DNA from: Magicicada septendecula
Taxonomy: Eukaryota > Arthropoda > Insecta > Hemiptera > Cicadidae
Reading direction: 5' to 3'
Assembly (NCBI GenBank): GCA_034769895.1
Contig: CM068367.1
Coordinates: forward strand, 1,316,603,046 to 1,316,667,045
Length of the DNA stretch: 64,000 bases
The translations under genes and the position numbers were made by a program. The notes under the pieces were generated by a model. That model was not told the DNA's origin. It saw only the letters and a program-made list of their open reading frames with translations, and did not search any database. The first letter of the stretch is position 1; each line of letters opens with the position of its first letter. Below, one piece after another: positions 43,894 to 54,307 of this stretch.

Positions 43894-45028
43894 CTATTTG
43901 AAATTTTCTTTACTCTCCAATTTAAAAGTACTCAAGTTATGGAAAAAATAGAGAAAACTGATCTAAATACAGAAACAATATTTTTTTATTACAACATAAA
44001 AAAAGTTCCAAACGTACTGTAAAAATGAAACTTCTTAATTCATTACTAAATAATTGTTAAAATTTCCATGTAACTCAGCACTAATCACAAAACTACAATA
44101 AACCAGTTTTAAGTTTTAATCAGTTTCACAAAATCGATATGAAATTACTACTAGACGTAGTTATATGAAATAACAAAGGTAATATTTATATTATATATAA
44201 ATTATGTTAAAAGTTATATAAAGTTTCATTATAATTTTACTATAATTGTACTACAAGAAATTATATATTTCTGAGAAAACGTGACGTGTGAATTTCTGAA
44301 TTTCGGACTCGAACACATTTTCGTTAAGAAGACGTGCACCGATTCTTTAAATGAGTTATTTTTAATTAAGAAAATCGTAATGGTTCTTAATCGCATTAGG
44401 TTTTAATACTTATCTAAAAATAATACTTATCTAGGTTTTAATGTTTCTAAACTTATTTTATTTTCACTGAACTATCTTAAATAAATATCTTTAATACTAC
44501 TGTGGGTTAAATCGACGTTACTAACGGTGACATGAGTGGTAAACTATGGATCGTAACAGGAGAACTACTCACCAACTCGTCAAGTACTCACAGCTGTACA
44601 CAGGAGACACCAAGGGATAAACCGTGGAACGCTGAAAATTTGTAGGTGACAAAACGCGGCACAATAAATGACACGCCGCCAAATGACAGATGTTGTTCAT
44701 ACGCATACGATCTTTCCCTGCGAACCAAACGCCCCGCGCTATCATCTACTCACTTCCATGTCCATTTACTGTGTGTAGGCAACGGCGGCTTTTTCCATCC
44801 GCCATTCCCACACGCCCTGATTTTACATAGGAAAGAACGTGTGTGTATCGGCCACTAATGAGTCGATAAATTTGTATTTTTCACTTAGGGCACATCTACG
44901 TAATGTGATCACAAAATTATAAGGACTAATCCTCGGTTATAAGTTTAATAAAAGCTCAAAAAACGAATTTGATCAGTTGCAAACGAATTAACGATCATTT
45001 CAAAGACAACACAGACTACCGAGACATC
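43894..45028. other. AT-rich non-coding stretch
   Basis: No gene or element recognised. Confidence 0.5.
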
Positions 45029-45036
45029 GTGGTAAG

Positions 45037-45870
45037 CAGTGGCGAAGCTAAGTAGTTAATGAATGGATAGACAAAAATCTTATCTTAAATTTTTTTTTTA
45101 AGGAATCACTAAAAGGATGGTGGTTCAAATCAGACGCTGAGGTAGAGTTTGCTGTAAGCGAATGGTTCCACAAACAGCCGTAAGAATTTTACTAGCAGGG
45201 AATCTACAGGTTGGTGCAACAGTGGAACTCATGTCTTAATGTTAATGGAGACTTCTTTTAAAATTGTTGAATAAAAAATGCTTTACAGCTCTATACGTGT
45301 TTCTATTGAACAATCCTTGTATTAGTCATACACAATAATACAACTGATTGAACTTCAAATTTTTAAACTTGATTAGTTTCTATATATATGTTTAATGTTA
45401 CAAATAATTCAAATAACAATCTTGATCATCTGTTAGTTCAGCGGAATAACAGGGACACTTTTAATAACCGCATAAAATAAACACACTTATAAACAACACA
45501 GCGCGCTTTAACTTGAATGTTTGGACCACAGAAGTGAGGCATGCCTCAACGGTCTATGTGTTCAGCACGGGAGAATCCCCCCTCCCTTCACTTCCTCACA
45601 ACTCCGGCACATTGCTTACATACGATGTATACAAAAAACGCTGAGGCAAGTTCAGGTTGCCTCATTCCCTTTAAACGAGCTATGCCGAGTCTCACCTGTC
45701 ACCATCTAGCAGTCGCTCAGTAAAGCACGTTTCGGCCTAATAAATTCGACAGTCGCGGTAACAATGTATAATCTTTACGTTATGTAGTTCATATGTATTT
45801 ATAATTTTTATTCTACAGAATTTTTTAGGGTAGGCATTGCCTCAATTGCCTCCATGTAACTTCGCCACTG
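45037..45870. mobile_element. Short hAT-type element with perfect 8-bp target duplication
   Basis: The left end is CAGTGGCGAAGCTA and the right end, reverse-complemented, is CAGTGGCGAAGTTA, 13 of 14 identical. The flanks GTGGTAAG are identical at 45029-45036 and 45871-45878. There is no transposase in the 834 bp. Internal GAGGCA-type blocks near both halves suggest subterminal repeats. Confidence 0.9.
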
Positions 45871-46419
45871 GTGGTAAGCACGCTGTACCGTTGGCCCTGG
45901 CCTGTCAGACACCCGTGTCACGTTGCTTATTCCTCTGCTTACCGGTTGTTCGTCACATATATAAAATAGGGCAGAGGAAATTAAAAAAAAGACCTCATTA
46001 AGGTTAACGGAAGGTACATACGGTACTTCCTCCACTACCACTATGGGGCTACAGTCCTGTCAAGCTCGGGACTCACTCATGGACTCATTATGTATGGCAG
46101 AAGAAGCATTCACACAAAAACTAAAAAACATATTGGCAAAACAGTTTCATTGAACTTTCCTAAGGTTGACAAAGCTCTTGTGGACCGTTAAAGCATTTGC
46201 ACTATCATACGGTCTAAATATTTGACATTATAGAAAGCAGTGAAGTGCTCATTGTCATTACAACAGTTTTCATGATGCAGATAGAACCCTTCAGACTGAC
46301 TGTCCAGTAAAGGAAAGTGTATATACAAAAAGGTGATAACTCTGTATCAGTAGGTGTCACAATGGATTATCAAGTTACTAGTATTCCAGAAAATGACAAT
46401 GTTGAGGTGCCAAATTTGC

Positions 46420-47095
46420 CTTAATGAGGTGCATTAAGGACTGAGTGCGGAGGAGCATTGTTATGATGTAGTTTCCTGCTGCTCGAGGTTTTGAACTTAG
46501 GTCTTTCTGTACACAGCATCTCCCAGATAGTGAAAACTCTCTCTGGTGTAGTACTCCTTCATTATCGTTTGTCTTGTTGGAGCATACTCATGATCAACAA
46601 TGCTCTTGTAATCGAAAACATGGGTAGCATTGCCTTCACCTGGCTGGGCACTTTCTGAGGTTTTGAGGTTTTTCGGGGTCACAAATCAGGTATCTCCCAC
46701 TGCAGAGATAAAGGTGCTATCCAACTGGAGCTCTATCTCCGCATCACAGCCATAGGCCCATGTTTTATCACCAGTAATTATTGATGATTTAAAATTTTTT
46801 TTTCAGATTCGGCACATTCTAGCAAACCAATGGGTGATCTCGTTTTCAGTGTTCCTTTTGCTCCTCCATCAGCAGTTTTGGAACAAACTGTGCTGCCACT
46901 CTCCTAATGCCCAAATCGAAAGTAAAAATAGTTTGAACTCGTCCGAATGAGTTGTTGAAATTGTTGCTAAGCTTTCAAATTGTGCTTGAGATTAATTCGG
47001 ATGGCTTTGCAAGTTTTTTCAAACGTTTCATCATTGTGGTCTGTTGAAGAACGTTCTTCACATCATCACTCATTCTTCCTTCTACAGTTTTTTTT
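46420..47095 (-). pseudogene. mariner-type transposase relic
   Basis: The minus strand gives FGRVQTIFTFDLGIRRVAAQ, then FVPKLLMEEQKEH, both typical of the mariner helix-turn-helix/linker region. Other frames give VFDYKSIVDHEYAPTRQTIM and KEYYTRE, and finally LHHNNAPPHS, the place of the third catalytic aspartate (HHDNAPAH in active families), here Asn. Many stops and frameshifts divide it. The terminal repeats are not resolved, although ACTTTTTGTCCACACCTTGT near 47367 may be the 5' end. Confidence 0.75.
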
Positions 47096-47512
47096 AAAAC
47101 ATCTTAAAAACATATGTACGTGACATTGTCTCACTTCTGCAAGCTGCTAGTAACGTTTGGCAAGTTTCTGTGGCAGTTTTCAAATTCTTCTGACAGAATT
47201 CGATGCAGAATACAGAACACATTTTCTGCATTTATATTTATAATGAAATCTAACAAAACAAAAAACTGAACTTCAATTAACAGTATGTTATTTTTCAAAA
47301 CTTCAAGGTCCACTGACATACTTCATGTGCTCAACTGTTTAACTCACAAAAAAACGAGTCTTGACACTTTTTGTCCACACCTTGTATAAGTATGTGAAGA
47401 TGAAGAAACTGGTTCAGGACAGAAGAGCTGGTGGACCACATCAAACCAGTCTCTTCTGATTAATTGAAGAGAAAGATATAATTTAATTCCTTCTTGCTAC
47501 ATATAAACATGT

Positions 47513-48018
47513 CATCATCATCTTCTTCTTCAAGCATTAAACCAAGGATGGTTTGTTCTGGTCTCAAATAGGCAAAGATTAGAGCTGGTCACTCCAGCGC
47601 TTCCTTAAACGTCCCACACCTCTCCGTATCCTTGGCTTATAGTTCCATAGTTTGGGGATGTGGCAGTCATCCATTTGGCAAAGATGTTCCCACCAATTCA
47701 GCTGATACTGGGCGATCCTGTCGAGTATACTCATAATATTCAGCTCCTCCCGTATATCTGTGTTTCTTGTATATCATGGAGAGTATACCCTGCCACGTGA
47801 CTGAGAAATCTCATTTCAGCCGCTTGGATGCGACTGGCCTGGCCTTTCATTAAAATCCAATTCTCAGACCTATAAAGAAGTGTGGGAAGAGCCATCACCT
47901 TGTAGAATTTTAGGTGTGTTCCTTTACTTGCTGACTTAAGGGTTCGCCTAATGGTCGTGCACATAAGGTTGAACTTATGCAACTTATTCACAACGTCGTT
48001 GCTTCCATTATAAGACAC
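47513..48018 (-). mobile_element. 5'-truncated LINE tail with 14-bp target duplication
   Basis: The minus strand reads FNLMCTTIRRTLKSASKGTH, ALPTLLYRSENWILMKGQAS, and EMRFLSHVAGYTLHD. A second frame carries LNIMSILDRIAQYQLNWWEH. This is the post-RT end of a LINE, from a different family than 8353-8749. The 3' tail is GAAGAAGAAGATGATGATG. ACATATAAACATGT occurs exactly at 47499-47512 and 48019-48032, marking both insertion edges. The insert is 506 bp. Confidence 0.88.
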
Positions 48019-48032
48019 ACATATAAACATGT

Positions 48033-49071
48033 ATATACATTAAATTCACAGAAGTCATATATACTGTACTACACTACTTACAAATGTCTTACTCCAGGAT
48101 ACTGAGGTGACAACTTCTGCACAAGTTCCTACCTACGATAATTTAATATGGGGGTAACTCGCATACAGAACATTTAAACACAAACATTTTTTAGACTATG
48201 TCAGATGTCAGAAACAACGTACTGGCAATGATGTATTTATATTCAATGAAAGAAACCCACAACTCAGTTAAATCTGTCTTTACATGCAACATACAACTAG
48301 GTAATATATATTTTTTATTTTTTTCAATAATGGTGTTATATGTAATGGTGTTCAGTATCCAAGTACTTTCCTCCACTGCTCCATCTTTAGCAAACATTAC
48401 TGCTAAAGTATGCTAAATCTATCTACATAATATATTTACTTTTGTACGAAACACTCAACTGCCTGAAGTAGTTACTCTTAGCTCTCACATCCACAGTTCT
48501 ATTACTGTATATTATTTTGTCTTCTACTTGCCTTTTTTTATCACTTAAGTTTCTAATAAATTTTTGAGCAAAAAGCCGATAAAGGCTGTATCTACCTTCT
48601 GCTTGTTTTGTTAGGTTTTCTCTATTTTCTTTGTCACCAACGTGTTTTGTTTCTGCCTGTTTGTTTGTTTAAAAGCACATGTAGCTGTCTTTGTCATCAC
48701 TGTGCCACTGGTGCAAGGCAATGTTGCTGAACTTTTAAAACCATATTTTTATATTTTTATGTAATGGGTAGCCGCTCCATCTCACACCCAACTTAAATAT
48801 CTTTACTAACAATAATAATGTGGGATAAAATGAACTCCCTTAATAAACTCAACTAAGACATTGAGCTTTGACACTTAATTAAAGTGGTTTCTTTTTTTGA
48901 AAGCATTTGAGATTCATCATAGATCACCTTAATGATCAAGCATACCTTGTGGAAAGCAGCAACAATGATGATATCTGCAACAAAATGAGTTATATCAGAC
49001 AATAGCAATTTGCAATATATCAGACATAAATGAAACACTATTTAGTAAAACCAATGTGCTTATATATATAT
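48033..49071. other. AT-rich non-coding stretch
   Basis: No gene seen. It ends in a short TA repeat (49060-49071) that is the insertion site of the next element. Confidence 0.55.
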
Positions 49072-51397
49072 TGTAACGTAACAGAGTTGAGGTCCCCCAA
49101 CGTTACATAAAAATTGAATGAAACATGGTCAAGGACCATACCCTGAATTAAGGTTGCTCAGTAGTTAATGCATCTGAGAAGTACCTCAACTCAAAAGAGG
49201 CAATAATTAATGTTAAATATAAAAAAACCATACCAATGAATAGTTAAATATAATAAAATGCTTGTTTCTATACTGTAACATGTTGAGGTTTACAGAATAT
49301 TTATGTTATATTTTGAGTATGGTAAGAAAACTGATGTTGTTTAATAGATAAGGAATACTTCATCAATAATTATGTTTGTATTTATGTTAGATTTGTCTTT
49401 AGACAATCAAGTATAGTTACCTGTGTTAGGCATTATACTAAGTTTTAAGTATTGTCTAAATTTGAATAATGCTGTTGTTTTAATTAATGTTTGTAAATTT
49501 GACCAGGAGGGCAATCAGTGTTCAATGTTTGACAAGTAGTTCTAATAATTATATTGTAAACTAATGAAGGGTTCCATGACCAGTTAATTAGTGTAATAAA
49601 GTAAACACCAGGAAATTAAAATCAATGTAATTAACCATTAACCAATAATTAATTGTACAGTAGGTCAGGTAAAAGAAAATTAAGTTAAAAAAACCAAATA
49701 ATGTTATAACGGTTGTAAGAAAAGCTATAGGCCTAAATTCCATATTTGTGAAAAGAAATTAATACCTTTTTAAGAAGTCCAGTCCAACGAAACTATGGTA
49801 AAACATTTACTGTTTAAGATGGAAGGTTAGGGGAGAATTTTAGGTAATTTAATATTAATCCAAGCATGGAGTATTTTATTGGAAAAGAGTAGTAATTATC
49901 TATAATGCCGGCTCAAGGATATCTAGTAAACGTGGTTGTTAAGGCAACTGAAATGGACATGAGTTGTTTATTTGAATCATTCGTTCTGATTGTTACAAGC
50001 TATTAGGTTGAGATGGGCAGATACATTTAACAAAAATTGAATAATAAATTCGGAAGAAAAATGAATTAAAATTAAAAAAACCTCTTTAAAACATACTTTT
50101 ATCATAATACCAATGAGTAATAAAATTAAATAACCTTCCAAATTGTAACTGAATACATTTAAAAAGAATTGAAAACCTCTCACCTCATTCACCAAATAAT
50201 TCCGCTGGATTCGGTATTAAACCAATTCCTTCTATAAACAGAAGATCAGTTAAGAGAAAAAGCACGAACTATTATTGAAAATACAAGAATTATTGAAAAT
50301 ACAAGAAGACCTAGTTTGGCAGAGTTAACCTTCACTGGCAGCAGAAGAAGCTGGGATCCTATTTTCATTTCACCGGGACCGAGAATTATCAAGATCATAG
50401 AAGAAGATCAGAAGTCCGAAGAATTCCTGAGAGCTTCCCATTACTCTCCACAATCAATTTTATTAAAGGGAGAACACTTTTACTGGATGAAGATAAGTTA
50501 AGCTGAGCCTTGTCAACTGTTTACAGACATCCACAGCCAGTCGAAGCTTTCGTCGACTCGGTAAAAAAACAACCTATTTTAATTTCACTATATTTAGAGT
50601 AAATAATTTTGTTTTGTAATACTTGAGTAACCTTAATTATGCATTTTACCTGGCCTTACTAATGGTTCCAAGAACTTTACGAACCCTGGGATAAGAACTA
50701 TTTATTATTATTTTTCATTTGTATAAGTCTATGGAATTGGATTGATTAATAATCGATATATTTTTGTGTGATCGATTTGATTATATTGTTATTTTGGAAA
50801 TAACGGGTCCTGTGAATTAATAGATAAAATTAATAAAGGATCTTGATTGTATGAGATAATATTTGAAGTTATTGCAGAATAGATACTATAAGTAGTGGTT
50901 GTAATAATTTACAATAAAAGGTTTATTCAAACCCGATGAACAACTAACCTATAAGTACGCTTATTACAAGTGGCAGCGCTAAATACTTACAGCTGGTGGA
51001 ACGGGAGATCGCGGAACTAGCGTGTTTTCAGTGCAAACTTTGAATAGAATTTCTTAACGTCGAGTGACTAGGGTTGACCAGAATATTCATTACATTCCGT
51101 TAATACACGATACATATCGTTAATATTACCCAACTACTGAATACTAAGTTAGATCTATATCGTAGTACGATTATAAGTTAAAAAAAAGAAAACATTATTA
51201 TAATTATATTTGTCTAATAACATATTTTCAGGAGGTTTCATCGGTCACAACCGAAAGATATATTTATTAATAACACATTAATTAAACCAGGTAACAACAT
51301 TTTAATTGTTACGAATTGCCACCTGCAACGTATTACTTGGCGTTTGATACACAGGAGTCTCACATAAGTAATAAAACACAATAAACGTTTTATTTCA
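49072..51397 (+). repeat. 5' LTR of the pol-less element
   Basis: Starts TGTAACGT and ends TTTCA. The first 36 bases can fold, since TGTAACGT (49072-49079) pairs with ACGTTACA (49100-49107). AATAAA signals lie near its end (about 50911 and 51370-51382). Short open frames inside are shared with the other LTR only because the copies are nearly identical. Confidence 0.93.
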
Positions 51398-51607
51398 AAT
51401 TGACGCTCACAACGTGGGGCATCATCGTCTTCTATTAACAACATATTCCGTTTTATTTCAAATTGACGCTCACAACGTGGGGCATCATCGTCTTCTATTA
51501 ACAACATATTCCGTTTTAATTTCAAATTGACGACTCCATCGTGGGTTGAATTAAGAAGAACTCCCTATAAAAAGAATTATTTCCAATTGGCGCTCAACGA
51601 GTGGGCT
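51388..51607 (+). repeat. Leader with 63-bp tandem repeats of the LTR-end/primer-site region
   Basis: The unit beginning TTTTATTTCAAATTGACGCT occurs at 51388-51450 and 51451-51513, with a partial third copy from 51514. A fourth related site at about 51580-51606 reads TTGGCGCTCAACGAGTGGGC and is the only one with the TGG expected opposite a tRNA 3' CCA. Confidence 0.85.
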
Positions 51608-51688
51608 TTAGTTAAGTAAAAAATCATATTAATTGTTACTTAACTTGAGCAGGCAACCATTAGAGGCACAGGAATGCAATAAAGAGCT

Positions 51689-52336
51689 ATGATACAACAG
51701 GAAACGAAAATGCCCGAACAAGAAAGACGACTAAGCTACGCGGAATGGATGACGGCGCTATTTAAAAAATTCAGCAAGGATATGGAGTATATTAACAAGA
51801 ACGCCACCGATCACGAAAGAGCGCAAATGAGTCGCGCGAATGCAATGGGAACACCAAACGACAAAATGACTCTGAGAGACATTTATGATGAAATGTGGGA
51901 GTTAGATGCCAGGTGTAATAAAGAAAAGACTATTGGGACAGCCCACGAAAAAGACGATAACAAGGTGGAAAGGATGACTAAAGAAGATTGGGAAAGATGG
52001 GACGATAATGAAGAACAAATGAAAAACGAAAGAACAGGAGTATACGCCCAGGTGACAGAACAATATACTCAGGAAGAATATGAACAATGGAGACGAGAAA
52101 TAAGACCACCTGAAAACCCAATACAAACAGAAAACAAAGAATTAAGGGAATGGATCAGGGTGATGTTTGAACTATCCCGAGACGATATGTGTCACTGGAG
52201 GAAAGAACACAATCAAATAGATGAATTTATGGGAATGCCAAATCATAAAAAGCTAGAACAATCAAATAAGCAACAAGAAGTAGAAATAGTAAAAGTGAAG
52301 CAACAGAAGAAAATATCAAAACAACAAAAAAAGTGA
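51689..52336 (+). CDS. ORF1 of the pol-less LTR element, unknown, highly charged
   Basis: The frame encodes 215 residues, rich in Glu, Lys, Asp and Gln and without Cys-His knuckles. Visible blocks are LSYAEWMTALFKKFSKDMEY, YTQEEYEQWRREIRPPENPI and a Lys/Gln tail. Two tryptophan-bearing motifs of similar style (ERRLSYAEWM and ELREWIRVMF, each followed by a short acidic helix) suggest an internal duplication. By position (first gene after the leader) it should act like Gag, but I do not recognise a Gag domain. Its ATG at 51689 is the first good one after the leader. It ends AAA AAG TGA on a slippery run and overlaps ORF2 by the -1 frame. It may well be a novel structural protein. Confidence 0.75.
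   Translation: MIQQETKMPEQERRLSYAEWMTALFKKFSKDMEYINKNATDHERAQMSRANAMGTPNDKMTLRDIYDEMWELDARCNKEKTIGTAHEKDDNKVERMTKEDWERWDDNEEQMKNERTGVYAQVTEQYTQEEYEQWRREIRPPENPIQTENKELREWIRVMFELSRDDMCHWRKEHNQIDEFMGMPNHKKLEQSNKQQEVEIVKVKQQKKISKQQKK
52327..52333 (+). promoter_or_regulatory. Possible -1 frameshift site between ORF1 and ORF2
   Basis: A AAA AAG sits in register with the last two ORF1 codons, directly before its TGA. Slipping back one base continues into the ORF2 frame, which is open from 52270. I see no strong downstream stem. Reinitiation at ATG 52351 is the alternative. Confidence 0.5.
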
Positions 52337-53121
52337 CCTGTCAGGACGTAATGGATTTTATGGCCGAACAATTAAACGAAATAAGAGAAGATAACCAGAG
52401 ACACCATGAAAAATTGATGAAAACAATGGATAGCATTAAGGAACAAAATAGACAAACTAATGAGAAATTAGACAGTATTTTAGAAAATAACAAACGAATG
52501 TTAGAAAAGCTAGAAAATAAAAGGGACAATATAAATGAAAATTCAAAGAAACAAAACGAAGTTTTGAGTGAGGACTTAATAAAACTAAGGAATGAGAGGT
52601 TTGACAAGAATAAAGAGGAAACTAATGGGAATAAAAAAGACAAAAGGGTACTGTTATCTGAAAAGAAATCTAACAGAAATAATGAAATAAAGACACTGAA
52701 AATAAGACAAACGCGTAAAAAGAAATTAATAAATACACGGGAAGGATTGGAGATGATTAAAAGGGGATTGGTTCAGCTACATAATGTACCAATTACGGAA
52801 CCAGGAGAAGTAATGCAAGGTAGAAATTTTAAACGAACCACACTTGAAGTCCCAGATAGATTAGAAGGACCGAAAAGGCCAAAATTAACCGAGGAGCATG
52901 GAGGACTTATGGAATTTATGTATGAACCATCAGAACCATTAAGAAACAGTACAGAAGAATCAGTTCGAAAGGCGATGGTGAACTTGAACATAAATGACCA
53001 TTTTATAACGACAAGATGCAAGAACTGCATAATAATGAGATATGTCACAAGGACAGAAATAACTCTATACACTAGAGAAATCCGAACAATCAGTACAGAG
53101 GAAATAATGGACCACGGTTAA
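52333..53121 (+). CDS. ORF2 of the pol-less LTR element, coiled-coil protein of unknown function
   Basis: The frame encodes 262 residues from the overlap. The first in-frame ATG is 52351 (MDFMAEQLNEI). Residues ~10-95 form a strong predicted coiled coil (MDSIKEQNRQTNEKLDSILE and LEKLENKRDNINENSKKQ). A basic stretch follows (IRQTRKKKLINTREGLEMIK). The C-terminal part ends with a CKNCIIMRYV pair of cysteines and TREIRTISTEEI. Coiled-coil plus basic layout recalls Gag proteins of some insect Gypsy elements and LINE ORF1 proteins, but I find no diagnostic motif. It probably assembles and binds RNA, which is inference. It is likely made as an ORF1-ORF2 fusion. Confidence 0.75.
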   Translation: MTCQDVMDFMAEQLNEIREDNQRHHEKLMKTMDSIKEQNRQTNEKLDSILENNKRMLEKLENKRDNINENSKKQNEVLSEDLIKLRNERFDKNKEETNGNKKDKRVLLSEKKSNRNNEIKTLKIRQTRKKKLINTREGLEMIKRGLVQLHNVPITEPGEVMQGRNFKRTTLEVPDRLEGPKRPKLTEEHGGLMEFMYEPSEPLRNSTEESVRKAMVNLNINDHFITTRCKNCIIMRYVTRTEITLYTREIRTISTEEIMDHG

Positions 53122-53293
53122 ACAGATTCCAAACAGAATATAAAGAAAAGGGACGGATTTTATGGATACAGGATCAAGCAAATCCAAGGAAAATAATGAA
53201 GAGACTAAAACCCCAAAATTCCAAAAGACGTAAGGACAATTTATTTAATTTATTTCGGAACAATATAATTTAAAATAAAGAGAACAAAACCCC

Positions 53294-53324
<31 letters not shown>

Positions 53325-54292
53325 GAACACCTTACTATATAATTTAGGAGAAATTACTTTAAACTTATATAAAAGAAAAAAAATAACACTGATTCAACCT
53401 AATAAATATCATCAAAACCAAAAAACAAAATGAGTTTATCTGATGTAATATAATAGTGAGAAATGTAATTTAGAATGTAAAAGGAATAATAATAATTGTG
53501 CCAGCAGAATATAATTACATGATGTAATGTATAATACTAACCAAAATCTCATAACCAGCTGTATCGGTAATAAAGGAATATGAGCGAAGGAAGATAAGAG
53601 AATGAAGAAGCCAAAATGGAACCCTCAAAAGGATCACAAGAAAAGAAAAAACAAATATTTAAGAATTATCTGTAAGAAAGCCAATTAATAAATGTCAATA
53701 AAATAGCCAAGTATTGGAGAGGAGAAGTGTATAATAGAAGGAAGAATTAATATGAAGAAATAATATGATCTGAGTTAAAGTACAGTGAATAATCCCTAGA
53801 GTATTATTATTATTATTTTATTGAAGGTCACATGATGACTACCTTACGAGGTTTATTAATGAAGATTGACTGTAGAATATTCCAGCAATCATTTAATTGG
53901 GCAGAGATGACATTCCTCTGATCCCAGAAAGTATGTAACGGACGATGGTAATTGGTTAGCCGATAGAGCACCACCGATTCGATTCCAGTTATAATGTTAG
54001 GGAGGTTTAGGAAAATTAAATATTAGAGGGAAAACTCACAAACAGATATAGATTAATAAATAAAACCAGATCCAAAATGTATAATTAATAAAGAATGTCA
54101 CAAGAATGATTATAGAAGTAAGATGTAAACTTAGGAAATAATTGATTTTAAGAAGGAACGAAGAAATAATAGCAATACAACGGATAATTCTGAAATAACA
54201 AAAAATATTATGAATAAGGGAACCAATTGGTCAGATACAAGTTGTACGTTTATTTTTTACTAAACGTTGTTAAAGCAAAATAAACTTCTTTC
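53122..54292. other. Non-coding part of the pol-less element
   Basis: The beginning keeps a short extra open frame in a third phase (53076-53250), including GRILWIQDQANPRKIMKRLK. A 27-A run lies at 53294-53320. The rest is A-rich with no gene, up to the polypurine tract at 54293. Confidence 0.65.
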
Positions 54293-54302
54293 GAAGGGGG
54301 GG
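54293..54302 (+). other. Polypurine tract of the pol-less element
   Basis: GAAGGGGGGG lies five bases before the TG of the right LTR, where plus-strand DNA synthesis should be primed. Confidence 0.75.
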
Positions 54303-54307
54303 TTTTA

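Noticed and set aside
49977..50501. 72- and 61-codon frames conserved between 49977-50501 and 55213-55725
   Set aside because: Identity is explained by the nearly identical LTRs; no domain and no coding signature.
51388..51545. CRISPR-like tandem repeat
   Set aside because: The 63-bp units are directly adjacent without spacers and lie in an LTR-element leader of a eukaryote.
53294..53320. Poly(A) run as the tail of a processed retrogene
   Set aside because: It is inside the LTR element, and no separate target duplication was found around it.
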